64,000 nucleotides of DNA from an uncultured Collinsella sp. (lineage in GTDB: Bacteria; Actinomycetota; Coriobacteriia; Coriobacteriales; Coriobacteriaceae). The stretch covers positions 1-64,000 of the forward strand of contig CALDWI010000046.1 in the NCBI GenBank assembly GCA_937923795.1. Direction: 5' to 3'. The notes beneath the pieces are model-generated. The model saw only the letters and a list, made by a program, of their open reading frames with translations, was not told where the DNA came from and searched no databases. Positions 33,728 to 42,999 of the stretch are shown piece by piece; position 1 is the first letter of the stretch; every line of letters starts with the position of its first letter. The translations under genes and the position numbers were made by a program.

Positions 33728-34207
33728 TTATTTTTCTTGAATCTGCTTGCCGCAAAGATGCTCAATCGTAATCTCGTAGAGCTGGACGCCCTTAATGTCC
33801 TTGGCGATTTCCTCTTCGACTTCTTCGGCAGAAGGGTAGTACTTAAGCGCGAGCTGGCGAACTTTATCCTCGATAAACGCGGGGGTGTCATTCGCCAGGC
33901 GACAACGGCCAAAGACTACGGTACTCATAACGTAGGGAGCCCAGTCACCGTCCTTGTACCACTCGTTGCCGTAAACGGTAAAGCAGACCTTGTCATCGCG
34001 CTTGAGTGCGTCGACCTTGTGGCCAGCCTTGGCGCCATGGAAATAAATCTTGTCGTGCTCGGCGTCAAAGAAGTAGTTGACGGGAATGGCGTACGGGTAG
34101 CCATCGTCGCCGTTGACGGCAAAGACGCCGCGCTTGCAGGTAGCGAGCAGTTCGCGCGCTTCCTCGTCAGTGATGGCGCGTTTCTTTCGACGTAAGGGCC
34201 TAAACAT
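33728..34207 (-). CDS. Pyridoxamine 5'-phosphate oxidase-like flavoprotein
   Basis: A 159-residue split-barrel flavin-binding protein. DEEARELLATCKRGVFAV and YPYAIPVNYFFD with YFHGAKAGHK form the FMN-binding barrel in the family that includes nitroimidazole-resistance (NimA-like) reductases and heme-utilisation proteins. The reaction is uncertain; NimA-like proteins have a His or Cys at the flavin site that cannot be judged here. AAAGGA precedes the ATG at 34207. It follows a sensor kinase gene on the same strand with a 42-base gap. Confidence 0.8.
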   Translation of the reverse strand: MFRPLRRKKRAITDEEARELLATCKRGVFAVNGDDGYPYAIPVNYFFDAEHDKIYFHGAKAGHKVDALKRDDKVCFTVYGNEWYKDGDWAPYVMSTVVFGRCRLANDTPAFIEDKVRQLALKYYPSAEEVEEEIAKDIKGVQLYEITIEHLCGKQIQEK

Positions 34208-34249
34208 CGTTGGTTTCCTTTCTGGTCGTGCGTGGTGGTTGAGCACAAA

Positions 34250-37054
34250 CTATAGCGAAACGGATCCGTTTTTCTTGATGCGGGCGAGTATGTTTTTGAG
34301 CTTGTTAAAGTCGAGCGGTTTGGACAGATGGGCGTTCATGCCGGCATCGTGTGCCGCCTTGGCGTCCTCGGCAAAGGCGTTGGCGGTGAGCGCGATGATG
34401 GGGATGTCGGCTGCATCGACCTTCTCGCTCAGGCGAATCGCGCGGGTTGCCTCGTAGCCGTCCATGCCCGGCATCATGATGTCCATCAGAATCGCATCGA
34501 AGCTGCCGGCGGGACGGCCAACGTATAGGTCGACCGCTTCGTTGCCATCGGCGGCGCGAGTTACGACAATGCCTTCGCTTTCGAGCAGCGCCTGGGCAAT
34601 CTCGGCATTCAATTCGTTGTCTTCGGCGAGCAGTACGTTCATGTCGGCGAGCGAGCAGTCGAGCGCCCTCTCGACCGCATCTGCCCGCGTCTGAGGGTTC
34701 TTGTCGATATCGAGCGGAATCTGGACGTTGAACGTACTTCCCACGCCAACCTCACTCGAAATCTCAATCGTACCGCCCATCAGTTCAATAAGCGACTTGA
34801 CGATTGGCATGCCCATGCCGGTTCCTTGGAACTTGCTGCGCGCATTGTCACCTTCTTGTGCAAACGGCTCATAGATGTGCTTTAAAAACTCGGGAGCCAT
34901 GCCAATGCCGGTATCCGAAACGCTAAAGCAAAAGAGCGCGCGCCCGTTATCGAGTGGCTTGGTCTTTGAGCTAAAGGTGACGGAGCCGCCGTGCTTGTTG
35001 TACTTAATGCTGTTGTTTAACAGGTTGATCATAATCTGTCGGATATGGGTGGGACTGCCGATCATGTATGGTCCCGTGGCGTACGGCAGACTATTGTCCT
35101 GCATTGTGATGCCGTTATCGGATGCGCGGAGCTTGCACAGCACCAGCGTATCGTCACAGAGCTTTTTGAGGTTAAAAGGCGCATGTTCCAGTGTTAGCTT
35201 GCGGTCTTCGATTTTGCCCATCTCGAGGATGTCGTTGATTAGCGAGAGCAGGTGATTGGCAGCAACGCGCGCCTTGGCACGGCTCTCGCGGGCGACTTGC
35301 ATATCGCCTTCCTTCAATTCCTCGATCTCGATAAGGCCCAGGATGCCGTTGAGCGGCGTGCGGATGTCGTGGCTCATGCGCGTGAGGAATGCCGTCTTAG
35401 CGGCGTTGGCGGCATCGGCTTTTTTGCGCTCGGTTCGAGCGCGCACGAGCGCCCAGATGAGCAGGACGATGCCGACCGACAACATACCGATGAGGGTAGC
35501 TGCAATGGCGGTGCGGTTGCGATAAAGGAATTGAAGCGCGTTGGATTCCTGGGCCGTGTACGACGTGGAGGAGAAATTGCTTGCGGAGAGCGATTCTCCG
35601 GCATTGATGATGCCCTTGTTGATGATTCCCAGCAGCTCGGGCTTTCCGCGCGAAATCCAGCACGAGAGCTCACAGGTGTCAGGGAGCTCGACCGTCTCGC
35701 AGTCCTCGAGATCGTAACGGTCGCCAATGGTTTTTACGCGTGAACTGGGAGCGACGATGCAGTGCGCCGTTCCCTTCCTGAGGGCGTCGAACACTTCATC
35801 GTCGGATTGGTATTCAGTTACGGTCGCTGTGGGGAACAGACTTTCAAGTGCATTTTTGTTGATAAACGATGATTTGGTACAGGCGATGTTCTGGAGGTCT
35901 TTGTTCAGGTTGCTGCCGGTGTGGATGGCGGTGAAGGACATGGTCCCCAACGATACCGACTGCACAACGCCTATTTGCTCGGCAAACCAGTAATCTCGGT
36001 ATACCGGCAGCGCAACGTCTATGCTTCCCTTTGACAGGGCCTTTGACATCATCTTGTAGCTATCAAAGGGGACGGTTTTGACCGTAATGCCAAATTTATC
36101 GTGCAGCGTCGTCGCAAGCGATGCGAGCGAGCCTTCCATTTCGCCGTTTTCGTCTTCGTTGCAGTAGGGGAGTTTGCCCGTAATGTAGCCGAGCGTGATG
36201 GTGTTGCCATTTGCTTTGAGCCAGGAACGTTCGGGGCCGTTGAGCGATGATGAACCGCTGTTTTGGGCAGAGTAGTTAGATTTGACTTCGTCGATATAGC
36301 GTGGGTTGACGCGGGCGATTGCCGACATGGCGGCATTGATGTCGTCCATCAGGTCGGGGCGGCTTTTGGGGACGGCAAAATAGTAGTCGCTCGAACCAAT
36401 GTAGAACATGGGGGAGGCGCTGGGCGAAGAGGTCGTGTCGTTCATGATGATGGCATCGACCTCGTTGTTTGCGAGCGCGTCAAAGAGGGCACTGCCAGTG
36501 TCGATTTCTTTATAGGTGCAGGTAATGCCTTCGTTGGCGAGCCACTGCTGGCCAACGAAGGTTTGCATGACGCCGGAGTTGCAACCGATAGTGAGACCCT
36601 GGAGCGCTTGGGGGTCACCCTTGGCCAGATCGTCGCGATCGGGCTTGGCGTAGATGTAGTAGCGCTCGGTGCCCTCGGGGTTCGAGGAAAAGAGCAGCTT
36701 TTGGGCGCGTTCCTCGGAGTAGGAGATGTTGGGCATGAGGTCGATTTCGCCTGCCTCGAGCATGTCCATAAGCTCGGTGAAGGTGCCGGAGACGTATTCG
36801 TACCGCCAGCCGGGCGTGTAGTACGACAGGGTCTGGAGGTACTCGTAACCCCATCCCGAGAGACGCTCGCCGGGGGTGCCGTCCTGGAAGCCCTCGTTGT
36901 TGACGAGCCAGCCGACGCGGACCGTCTTGACTGGCTGGCTAGAGTCAGCGGCAAAAGCCTGGACAGGCGCGATAGAACTCAGCACGGCAAGCGCGGCGAG
37001 CACAATGGCCAGGGCGCGACATATAACTGAACGAAGGACAGTGGCAGCTCTCAC
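34250..37054 (-). CDS. Hybrid sensor kinase with two solute-binding domains
   Basis: About 934 residues. A signal helix is followed by two tandem type-3 solute-binding domains (about residues 45-270 and 285-520), a membrane helix (near 540-560), a HisKA domain with MSHDIRTPLNGI, an HATPase domain (NLLNNSIKYN, GIGMAPEFL, GTGMGMPIV) and a C-terminal receiver domain (LLAEDNELN, LMDIMMPGMDG, SKPLD). It resembles BvgS/EvgS-type sensors and probably senses amino acids or another small molecule outside the cell. The GTG at 37054 follows AGGA; the TTG two codons upstream is also possible. No cognate response regulator is adjacent. Confidence 0.88.
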   Translation of the reverse strand: MRAATVLRSVICRALAIVLAALAVLSSIAPVQAFAADSSQPVKTVRVGWLVNNEGFQDGTPGERLSGWGYEYLQTLSYYTPGWRYEYVSGTFTELMDMLEAGEIDLMPNISYSEERAQKLLFSSNPEGTERYYIYAKPDRDDLAKGDPQALQGLTIGCNSGVMQTFVGQQWLANEGITCTYKEIDTGSALFDALANNEVDAIIMNDTTSSPSASPMFYIGSSDYYFAVPKSRPDLMDDINAAMSAIARVNPRYIDEVKSNYSAQNSGSSSLNGPERSWLKANGNTITLGYITGKLPYCNEDENGEMEGSLASLATTLHDKFGITVKTVPFDSYKMMSKALSKGSIDVALPVYRDYWFAEQIGVVQSVSLGTMSFTAIHTGSNLNKDLQNIACTKSSFINKNALESLFPTATVTEYQSDDEVFDALRKGTAHCIVAPSSRVKTIGDRYDLEDCETVELPDTCELSCWISRGKPELLGIINKGIINAGESLSASNFSSTSYTAQESNALQFLYRNRTAIAATLIGMLSVGIVLLIWALVRARTERKKADAANAAKTAFLTRMSHDIRTPLNGILGLIEIEELKEGDMQVARESRAKARVAANHLLSLINDILEMGKIEDRKLTLEHAPFNLKKLCDDTLVLCKLRASDNGITMQDNSLPYATGPYMIGSPTHIRQIMINLLNNSIKYNKHGGSVTFSSKTKPLDNGRALFCFSVSDTGIGMAPEFLKHIYEPFAQEGDNARSKFQGTGMGMPIVKSLIELMGGTIEISSEVGVGSTFNVQIPLDIDKNPQTRADAVERALDCSLADMNVLLAEDNELNAEIAQALLESEGIVVTRAADGNEAVDLYVGRPAGSFDAILMDIMMPGMDGYEATRAIRLSEKVDAADIPIIALTANAFAEDAKAAHDAGMNAHLSKPLDFNKLKNILARIKKNGSVSL

Positions 37055-37128
37055 ATGCAATCCTAACGAATCGAGACATTACCGCATAAGGATACCAGCT
37101 CAGCCTGCCCAGTCGGCAGCTGGTGGTC

Positions 37129-37160
37129 ATTGGGGACGTTCTTAAACGACTAGTTCCGTT
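37129..37160. repeat. Dispersed repeat, family B (copy 2, partial)
   Basis: CATTGGGGACGTTCTTAAAC and then GACTAGTTC match the left half and core of family B; the right arm is missing. It is preceded by AGTCGGCAGCTGG, which also occurs in the copy near 50900. Confidence 0.6.
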
Positions 37161-37222
37161 TGCGGGGGAGGCGTGGGACAATACCGAGCGAACGTGATTT
37201 GTTGTCCGTGGAAAGGGTCGCG

Positions 37223-37648
37223 ATGAAAAAGCTCAGGACGCTTGCTGACGTTTTGCGCCAGGCGGGCTTCGTGCGCATTACGGAGCTGTTCCTCGTCTTC
37301 TATCTGCTGTGCTCGACGGCCGTCTGGTTGTCCGAGCCCACGACCCTTACGTTTGGCGATGGTCTCTGGTTTAGCTTTGAGACGGTCTCGACCATCGGCT
37401 TTGGCGATATCCCGGCCGAAACGCCGGTCGCCCGCGCGATTACCGTTGTCCTGAGCGTTATCAGCATCTTCTACATTGCCATGCTCACGGGCGTGGCGGT
37501 GAACTACTGCAATACGCTCATCAAGATGCGCCAAAAGGACACCATGGCGCGCTTTATGGACGATCTGGAGCATTTGGAAGAGCTCGATCGCGACGAGCTC
37601 GCCGATCTTTCGCGTCGTGTGCGCGAGTATCGTCGACGCCAGCGCTAG
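37223..37648 (+). CDS. Two-helix potassium channel
   Basis: A 141-residue membrane protein. A first membrane helix (about residues 17-37) is followed by a pore loop with the selectivity filter TIGFGD, then a second helix (about 75-100) and a charged, coiled C-terminal tail. TxGFGD is the K+ selectivity signature of the ion-channel 2 family. AAAGGG before the ATG supports the start. A GACAAT -10 box lies at 37177-37182. The tail may assemble the tetramer; there is no RCK domain. The LOG gene follows after 36 bases, probably in the same transcript. Confidence 0.85.
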   Translation: MKKLRTLADVLRQAGFVRITELFLVFYLLCSTAVWLSEPTTLTFGDGLWFSFETVSTIGFGDIPAETPVARAITVVLSVISIFYIAMLTGVAVNYCNTLIKMRQKDTMARFMDDLEHLEELDRDELADLSRRVREYRRRQR

Positions 37649-37684
37649 AACGGGCGCTGCGCGTCATGACGAGGGGGACTGAAT

Positions 37685-38218
37685 ATGAATATCACGGTAT
37701 ACCTGGGCGCCAGCGTTGGTAACGACCCAGCATTTCTGCCTGCGGTGCAAGAGCTGGGCAACTGGATTGGCTCCAACGGGCACGCGCTGGTATACGGCGG
37801 GTCCAAATCGGGCCTGATGGGCGCGCTCGCCGATAGCGTACTCGAGGCAGGTGGACACGTGACGGGTGTTGAGCCGAGCTTTTTTATAGAGGCCGAGTTT
37901 CAGCACGACGGCATCGATGACCTCATCGTGACGAGCGATATGGCCGAGCGTAAGGACAAGATGATCGAGCTCGGTGATGCGTTCATCGCATTTCCGGGCG
38001 GCACGGGCACGCTCGAGGAGATTGCCGAGGTCATGTCCGCGGTGTCGTTGGGGCACCTGAGTGCTCCGTGCATCCTGTATAACCTGGACGGTTACTACAA
38101 CGACCTCAAGGCGCTGCTCGGGCACATGATTGATAAGGGGCTTTCGAGCCCGAGGCGCCAGCAAGGCATCTACTTTGCCGACGATTTGCGCGAGATTGTC
38201 TCGATTATCAACGGATAA
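37685..38218 (+). CDS. LOG family nucleotide phosphoribohydrolase
   Basis: A 177-residue Rossmann-fold protein of the LOG (lysine decarboxylase-like, TIGR00730) family. YGGSKSGLMG and PGGTGTLEE are the nucleotide- and ribose-phosphate-binding motifs that define the group, which releases bases from nucleoside 5'-monophosphates. The bacterial role is unclear; salvage of modified nucleotides is the usual assumption. GAGGGG lies upstream of the ATG. It follows the potassium channel closely. Confidence 0.88.
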   Translation: MNITVYLGASVGNDPAFLPAVQELGNWIGSNGHALVYGGSKSGLMGALADSVLEAGGHVTGVEPSFFIEAEFQHDGIDDLIVTSDMAERKDKMIELGDAFIAFPGGTGTLEEIAEVMSAVSLGHLSAPCILYNLDGYYNDLKALLGHMIDKGLSSPRRQQGIYFADDLREIVSIING

Positions 38219-38343
38219 GTCTTGAGCCTGCCCCACTATGACTCCCAATGGTGCCGTTTGTGGCGCAGATGGTTGGCTTGTCTGGGCAACGCTCGCTCTA
38301 CAATAAAACGTAATTATGTCGACTTTGACCGCGGGAGGACCCG

Positions 38344-39648
38344 ATGGACAACCTTGCCAAACCCACAAACCGCGCGCTGTTTTTAGTTAGCGTTGCCGTG
38401 ACCGGTGCGTTCGCAGGTGCCGCGGTCTGGCTGTTCTTTTTTGCGATGGAGCACGGTATCGACTATCTGTGGACCGAGATCCCCCACATGCTGGGCGCGG
38501 CGTCGCCCGAACTCGCCAGCGACCCGTTCGGTTTTCTGCCGTATCCGTTTTTTGTCTGCCTGCTGGGCGGCCTGCTGATCGGTCTGTACGAAAAGCTTAC
38601 GGGCACCAAGACCGACGACCTCAACCAGGTGATGGCTAAGGTTAAGCAAGATGGGCGCTACCCGTATGACAATCTGGGCAGGCTTTCGCTCGCGGCATTG
38701 CTGCCGCTGCTGTTTGGCGGAAGTATTGGACCGGAGGCCGGCCTGACCGGCGTTATCGCGGGTCTGTGCAGCTGGGTCGGCGACCGCATGCGCCGCTTTG
38801 GCGCCGAGTTTAGGGAGCTCACGCTGCTGGGCACCCAGGCCGCGCTGACGGCGCTCTTTACCGCGCCCGTCTTTGGCTTTGTGGCGCCGCTCGCCGGTAG
38901 CGCCGACGGCCAGGGCGAAGACGCCGACGATGGGTCCGCGTCCGGCGAGATCACCATCAAGCTGCCCAAGGCACAGAAGACTGTGGTCTACGGTATCGCG
39001 ATCGCTGGCGGTCTGGGCACCTACCTGCTGCTTGGCCAACTTGTGGGCGGCGGCATGGGCATGCCCAGGTTCGAGGCCGCCGAGGTGGGCAACCTGGAGC
39101 TTGCCTGGCTCATCCCGCTGGCGTTGGTTGGCACCGTTTGCGGCTGGCTGTACTTTGTCTCGGAGCACGCGAGCGAGGCGCTGTCCCATGCAATAGGGGA
39201 GCGTCCTGTCGTCAAGGCCATGCTGGCTGGTCTGGCGCTCGCCATCTGCGGCACGGTCTTGCCCTACACCATGTTTGCCGGCGAGACGCAGGCCGATGTA
39301 CTTATGGAGACCTACCTCACCATTCCCGCCGGCGTGCTTATCGCGACCGGTCTTGTTAAGGCCATGCTGACGCCCGCCCTCATCAACCTTGGTTGGCGCG
39401 GCGGCCACTTCTTCCCCGTTATCTTCTCGGGCGTAAGCCTGGGCTATGGCCTTGCCATCCTCACCGGCGCAGATCCGGTCTTTTGCGTCGCCGTCTGCAC
39501 GGCATCGACGATGGGCGCCGTCATGCGCCAGCCTGTCATGGTTGTGGGCCTGCTGCTTATGTGTTTCCCACTCAAGGGTATCGTCTGCATGATTATCGCG
39601 GCCGTCATCGCCGCCGGCATCCCGCTGCCCAAGCCGCTGCGCAAGTAG
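38344..39648 (+). CDS. ClC-type chloride channel/antiporter
   Basis: A 434-residue membrane protein with about ten helices. GGSIGPEAGLTG near residue 125 is the ClC anion-binding loop including the gating Glu, and GWRGGHFFPVIFSGVSLGYG is the second pore motif. An acidic insert (SADGQGEDADDGSASGE in part) separates the two halves. A TACAAT -10 box lies at 38299-38304 and GGGAGG precedes the ATG. It would move chloride or fluoride; the sequence does not resolve which. Confidence 0.86.
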   Translation: MDNLAKPTNRALFLVSVAVTGAFAGAAVWLFFFAMEHGIDYLWTEIPHMLGAASPELASDPFGFLPYPFFVCLLGGLLIGLYEKLTGTKTDDLNQVMAKVKQDGRYPYDNLGRLSLAALLPLLFGGSIGPEAGLTGVIAGLCSWVGDRMRRFGAEFRELTLLGTQAALTALFTAPVFGFVAPLAGSADGQGEDADDGSASGEITIKLPKAQKTVVYGIAIAGGLGTYLLLGQLVGGGMGMPRFEAAEVGNLELAWLIPLALVGTVCGWLYFVSEHASEALSHAIGERPVVKAMLAGLALAICGTVLPYTMFAGETQADVLMETYLTIPAGVLIATGLVKAMLTPALINLGWRGGHFFPVIFSGVSLGYGLAILTGADPVFCVAVCTASTMGAVMRQPVMVVGLLLMCFPLKGIVCMIIAAVIAAGIPLPKPLRK

Positions 39649-39742
39649 CACGGTAGCGCGCAGTCAGTACAAACATCTCAAGTCCGGTGCGGGCGCTGTG
39701 TCACGGATTTGCGGGTGGACTGGATTTCGTTCGGTATCGGCG

Positions 39743-40618
39743 CTACTTCCAAATTGCAAGCGCGGCGGTGCCCAGTACGATGAGGGCGAGACCGATGGCG
39801 CTGCGGCGGGAGAGTTTTTCGTTGAATGCCAGGCGCGCAAATAGCACCGATACGACAATCGATAGTTTGTCGATCTGCACCACGACACTCACCTGGCCTG
39901 CAGCGATGGCATAGTAATAGAGCAGCCACGATGCTCCAGTCGCGATGCCCGATGTTGCGAGAAATGTGAGTTCGCGCCGGTCAACGTGCGTGACCTGCTC
40001 CAGTTTTCCCTTGGCTGCCACGATTGCCCATGCCATAACCAGTACCACGCAGGTGCGGATTGCCGTGGCCAGGTTTGACTCGACGCCTTCGATGCCGATC
40101 TTGGCGAGGACGGAGGTGAGTGCCGCGAACACGGCGGCGCCGAGGGCGTAAGCGAGCCAGGTTCGGTCTTGCTGCTGCTCGGGTTCGGCGGACTGCTTCT
40201 TCTCGATCATTAAAAACGTGCCGAGGGTGATGGCAGCGGTTCCCACGAGCTTAACCGCAAGGTTGCTCGTCTCGTCAAAAAGCGCGATGGCGACCAGCGC
40301 GGCGAGCACGGTGCTCATCTTGTCGACCGGTACGACCTTATTGACATTTCCGATGCTCAACGCCTTAAAGTAACAGATCCACGAAGCACCGGTAGCGAGT
40401 CCCGAGAGGACGAGAAAGAGCCAGGATCTGGGTTCGATGCTGCCAATGGTTCCAATGGATCCAGAAATGCCCGCCATTGCCCAGGCGAAAACGAGCACCA
40501 CGCAGGTGCGAATGGCCGTCGCGACATCGGAGTCGGTCTGCTTGATGCCGCATTTGGCCAAGATGGATGTGATGCCGGCAAAGAATGCTGACGCAAATGC
40601 TGCGACAACCCACGACAC
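39743..40618 (-). CDS. EamA/DMT family transporter
   Basis: A 291-residue protein with ten predicted helices arranged as two EamA repeats; the halves share the pattern ATAIRTCVVLVFAWA and ATAIRTCVVLVMAWA, a clear internal duplication. It is likely a metabolite exporter or uptake carrier with unknown substrate. It stands alone, with no recognised terminator. Confidence 0.86.
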   Translation of the reverse strand: MSWVVAAFASAFFAGITSILAKCGIKQTDSDVATAIRTCVVLVFAWAMAGISGSIGTIGSIEPRSWLFLVLSGLATGASWICYFKALSIGNVNKVVPVDKMSTVLAALVAIALFDETSNLAVKLVGTAAITLGTFLMIEKKQSAEPEQQQDRTWLAYALGAAVFAALTSVLAKIGIEGVESNLATAIRTCVVLVMAWAIVAAKGKLEQVTHVDRRELTFLATSGIATGASWLLYYYAIAAGQVSVVVQIDKLSIVVSVLFARLAFNEKLSRRSAIGLALIVLGTAALAIWK

Positions 40619-40892
40619 GGGTGCGGTGCCTCCTTGGATAATGGGTTTATCCTGCGAGTTTTATGGACATGAGGATACCGCCCCACCATGAAGGTTTGAT
40701 ATGGCCGCGGCGAGACGGGGGTTATGTTCCGGGGAGCCATTTGGTGAAGGCTCGAATTGTCGATATGCTGTCGACTTCTCTTTGGTTGCCAAGAGCTAAA
40801 CGGCATGCCGTGAAGGGCGGTAGCGACGTTGTTGCTGCTTCGTCTTATCTAGTAAATGAGGTGGCGTGCAGCCCAAGCCCTTTGGCTGTCGA
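40619..40892. other. 274-base intergenic region
   Basis: Nothing convincing is seen. A plus-strand frame from 40663 to 40914 is open but has no ribosome site and no family resemblance. Confidence 0.3.
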
Positions 40893-41591
40893 TTACAGGT
40901 CGCGTGCCCGATAGACCTTGGTGCTGACGGCGCAGCTGATTGCACATAGCGCGAGGGCAAGTGCGGCGATGCCTGCACACAGACAGCCCAGAACGGCAGG
41001 GTCGGGATTCGCTCCGGCAATCGACATGAGCCAGTTGCTGATGGGGTTGGAGGAGCTCAGCGTGGCCATGGCAAGGCATCCGAGCATGGCAAACAGGCCA
41101 ACGGATAGGCGCAGAGCCTCCATGTGTCCAAATCGAAAGAACAGCGGCTGTGCCAAAAACACCATCATGAGGGAGATGAGCATCGATGCTGCTGAGGCTA
41201 TTGCAATCTCAAAGACAATCTGTCCCGTCAACGGGATACCCGCGCTGTTGAAGAGCGGGAAGGAGACGATGCTCAGAAGCGCGGCGGCGCACGCCGTGAC
41301 AGCCGAGAAGACAATGATGCTCAGGTAGCGTGCGCAGATGATGTCTTTACGCGAGAGAGACAGCGTTGCGCGATAGCGCTCCCAACCGTTTTGATTGTCG
41401 AAGCCGGCCAGCGAGCTCATGACCATGATGGGTGACATGGCACTGACCGCGCAGGCGCCAGCGCTCATGCCGGAATCGCCGTCCGATGCGTTGGCAAGGG
41501 TCAGCACGACGAATATGAACAGGCCGACGCCCGCGATGCTCGGGACGAGCGTGCGAACGATAGCGAGCTCGGACATAAAGGCGCGTTTCAT
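40893..41591 (-). CDS. ABC-2 type permease
   Basis: A 232-residue integral membrane protein with six hydrophobic segments, including MPIMVMSSLAG-like and SLSRKDIICARYL motifs seen in ABC-2 permeases from Coriobacteriia and Firmicutes. Its ATG overlaps the stop of the ATPase gene as ATGA, so the two are translationally coupled. Together they form a small exporter controlled by the GntR protein encoded first in the operon. Confidence 0.82.
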   Translation of the reverse strand: MKRAFMSELAIVRTLVPSIAGVGLFIFVVLTLANASDGDSGMSAGACAVSAMSPIMVMSSLAGFDNQNGWERYRATLSLSRKDIICARYLSIIVFSAVTACAAALLSIVSFPLFNSAGIPLTGQIVFEIAIASAASMLISLMMVFLAQPLFFRFGHMEALRLSVGLFAMLGCLAMATLSSSNPISNWLMSIAGANPDPAVLGCLCAGIAALALALCAISCAVSTKVYRARDL

Positions 41592-42469
41592 TTCGAAGCC
41601 CCTTTCAGCATGAGGCGCAGATAGTCGTCAATGGTTGCCCGATCGCAGGGAATCTCGGGGAAGGCCTCGAGCGTTTCGCGACGGTTGGGCACGAGCACGT
41701 CCACGCTATAGGCGTGGTGGGCGGCACGGGCACCTTCGACGCAAGCCATAAGCTCGGCGGCCTGTGCTTGGGTGCAGTGGGCGATGCCGGCGCGGTCGGT
41801 AATGTCCTCGCGCGGCAGATCAAACACAATCGAACCGTTATCGATGCAGATGATGCGGTCGGCGGCACGATCGAGGTCGGACGTAATGTGGCTCGAGAGC
41901 AGCACGCTGTGCTGGCCGTCGGCGACAAAGGCAAGCAGCTCATCGAGCAGCTCCTCGCGTGCCATGGGATCGAGGCCCGCGGTGGCTTCGTCCAAAACGA
42001 GCAGCTTGGCATTGTGGCTGAGTGCACAGGCAAGCTGCAGTTTCATGCCCATGCCGCGGGAGAGGTCCTTGACCTTTGTCTTGGGATCGAGGCCAAATCG
42101 GTTGATGAATCCGGCGAACGTTTCGCGGTCCCATGTGGGGTACGTCGGGCCTACGAGCGACTCGATCTGGCCCACCCTGAGCGTGGAGGGGAAGGGGCAC
42201 GTGTCCAGGACAAGACCGACGCGGGAGCGTAGATGGCGTTGCGATTCATCGGGCGCGTCGGCGCCACAGCGCTGCCCAAACAGGTGCACCTCGCCGGCAT
42301 CGAGCTTTATAAGCCCGAGCGCGGCGCGAATGGTCGTTGTCTTGCCGGCGCCGTTTGCGCCTACAAAGCCAACGATCTGGCCGGGCTCCACAGCGAGCGT
42401 GACGTCGCGTAGTGAAAAGCGGTCGCTCACACGGCGTGAGATGCCTTTGAGTTCTAAAAGGTTTTGCAT
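41588..42469 (-). CDS. ABC transporter ATP-binding protein
   Basis: A 293-residue ABC ATPase. Walker A is GANGAGKTT, the signature segment is DLSRGMGMKLQLA in place of LSGGQ, Walker B is LLVLDEATAGLDP, and the H-loop is SSHITSDL. This divergent signature is typical of the YtrB/BcrA-like group linked to GntR YtrA-type regulators. AAAGG precedes the ATG. It drives the ABC-2 permease encoded downstream; peptides, antibiotics or lipids are possible substrates. Confidence 0.9.
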   Translation of the reverse strand: MQNLLELKGISRRVSDRFSLRDVTLAVEPGQIVGFVGANGAGKTTTIRAALGLIKLDAGEVHLFGQRCGADAPDESQRHLRSRVGLVLDTCPFPSTLRVGQIESLVGPTYPTWDRETFAGFINRFGLDPKTKVKDLSRGMGMKLQLACALSHNAKLLVLDEATAGLDPMAREELLDELLAFVADGQHSVLLSSHITSDLDRAADRIICIDNGSIVFDLPREDITDRAGIAHCTQAQAAELMACVEGARAAHHAYSVDVLVPNRRETLEAFPEIPCDRATIDDYLRLMLKGASK

Positions 42470-42492
42470 GGTATAGCCTTTCTTTCAGATGG

Positions 42493-42873
42493 CTACTGCA
42501 TGGTTTCGGGGGCTACCAGGTCGAGCATCTCGTGCAGTTTGTCGCGCGTGACGCCCAGGGTTTCGGCTTGGCTCGCCGCTTTCGCAAGTAGCTCTTCGAT
42601 ATGGCAGAGCTGGTTTTCGCGCAAGAGTTCCTGGTTGCCCTCGGCGACAAAGCAGCCCTTGCCCTGCACGGTGCAGATAAACCCGAGTTGCTCTAGGTCG
42701 GCGTAGGCGCGCTTGGTGGTGATGACGCTCACGCCCAGGTCGCTCGCGAGTGCACGGATGCTGGGGAGTTTGGCTCCCGCAGCGAGCGTGCCCGATAAGA
42801 TCTGAGCTTTGACCTGCGAGGTTATCTGCTCGTAGATGGGCTTATCGCTCGAATTGGATAGGATGATGTCCAC
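42493..42873 (-). CDS. GntR family regulator, YtrA subfamily
   Basis: A 126-residue protein with a GntR winged helix (KLPSIRALASDLGVSVITTK and AYADLEQLGF) and only about 50 residues beyond it, which marks the YtrA subfamily. These repress their own ABC transporter operon and often respond to cell-wall antibiotics. It is the first gene of the three-gene operon, and a palindrome overlaps its predicted promoter. Confidence 0.9.
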   Translation of the reverse strand: MDIILSNSSDKPIYEQITSQVKAQILSGTLAAGAKLPSIRALASDLGVSVITTKRAYADLEQLGFICTVQGKGCFVAEGNQELLRENQLCHIEELLAKAASQAETLGVTRDKLHEMLDLVAPETMQ

Positions 42874-42900
42874 AGCGGCTCCTTAGCTGTTGGGCTACAC

Positions 42901-42934
42901 GTGTATATAACCGGTAAGCACAGTATATATACAC
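42901..42934 (-). promoter_or_regulatory. GntR operon promoter with operator palindrome
   Basis: GTGTATATA (42901-42909) and TATATACAC (42926-42934) form a perfect 9-bp inverted repeat with a 16-base centre. On the minus strand TTGCAT and TATACT with 18 bases between are a plausible promoter that overlaps it. Autorepression by the GntR protein is inferred. Confidence 0.6.
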
Positions 42935-42999
42935 TATGCACAGTTATGCAAGAGCTAAATGTGGAATAGACCATCGGCGCCGCGCTTGCTCCAAAACAA

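Noticed and set aside
32361..33755. Long minus-strand frame over the MalY-like gene
   Set aside because: It is a shadow of the well-supported lyase gene on the other strand.
40663..40914. Small plus-strand frame between DMT and ABC-2 genes
   Set aside because: It has no ribosome site and no family resemblance, and it overlaps the end of the permease gene.
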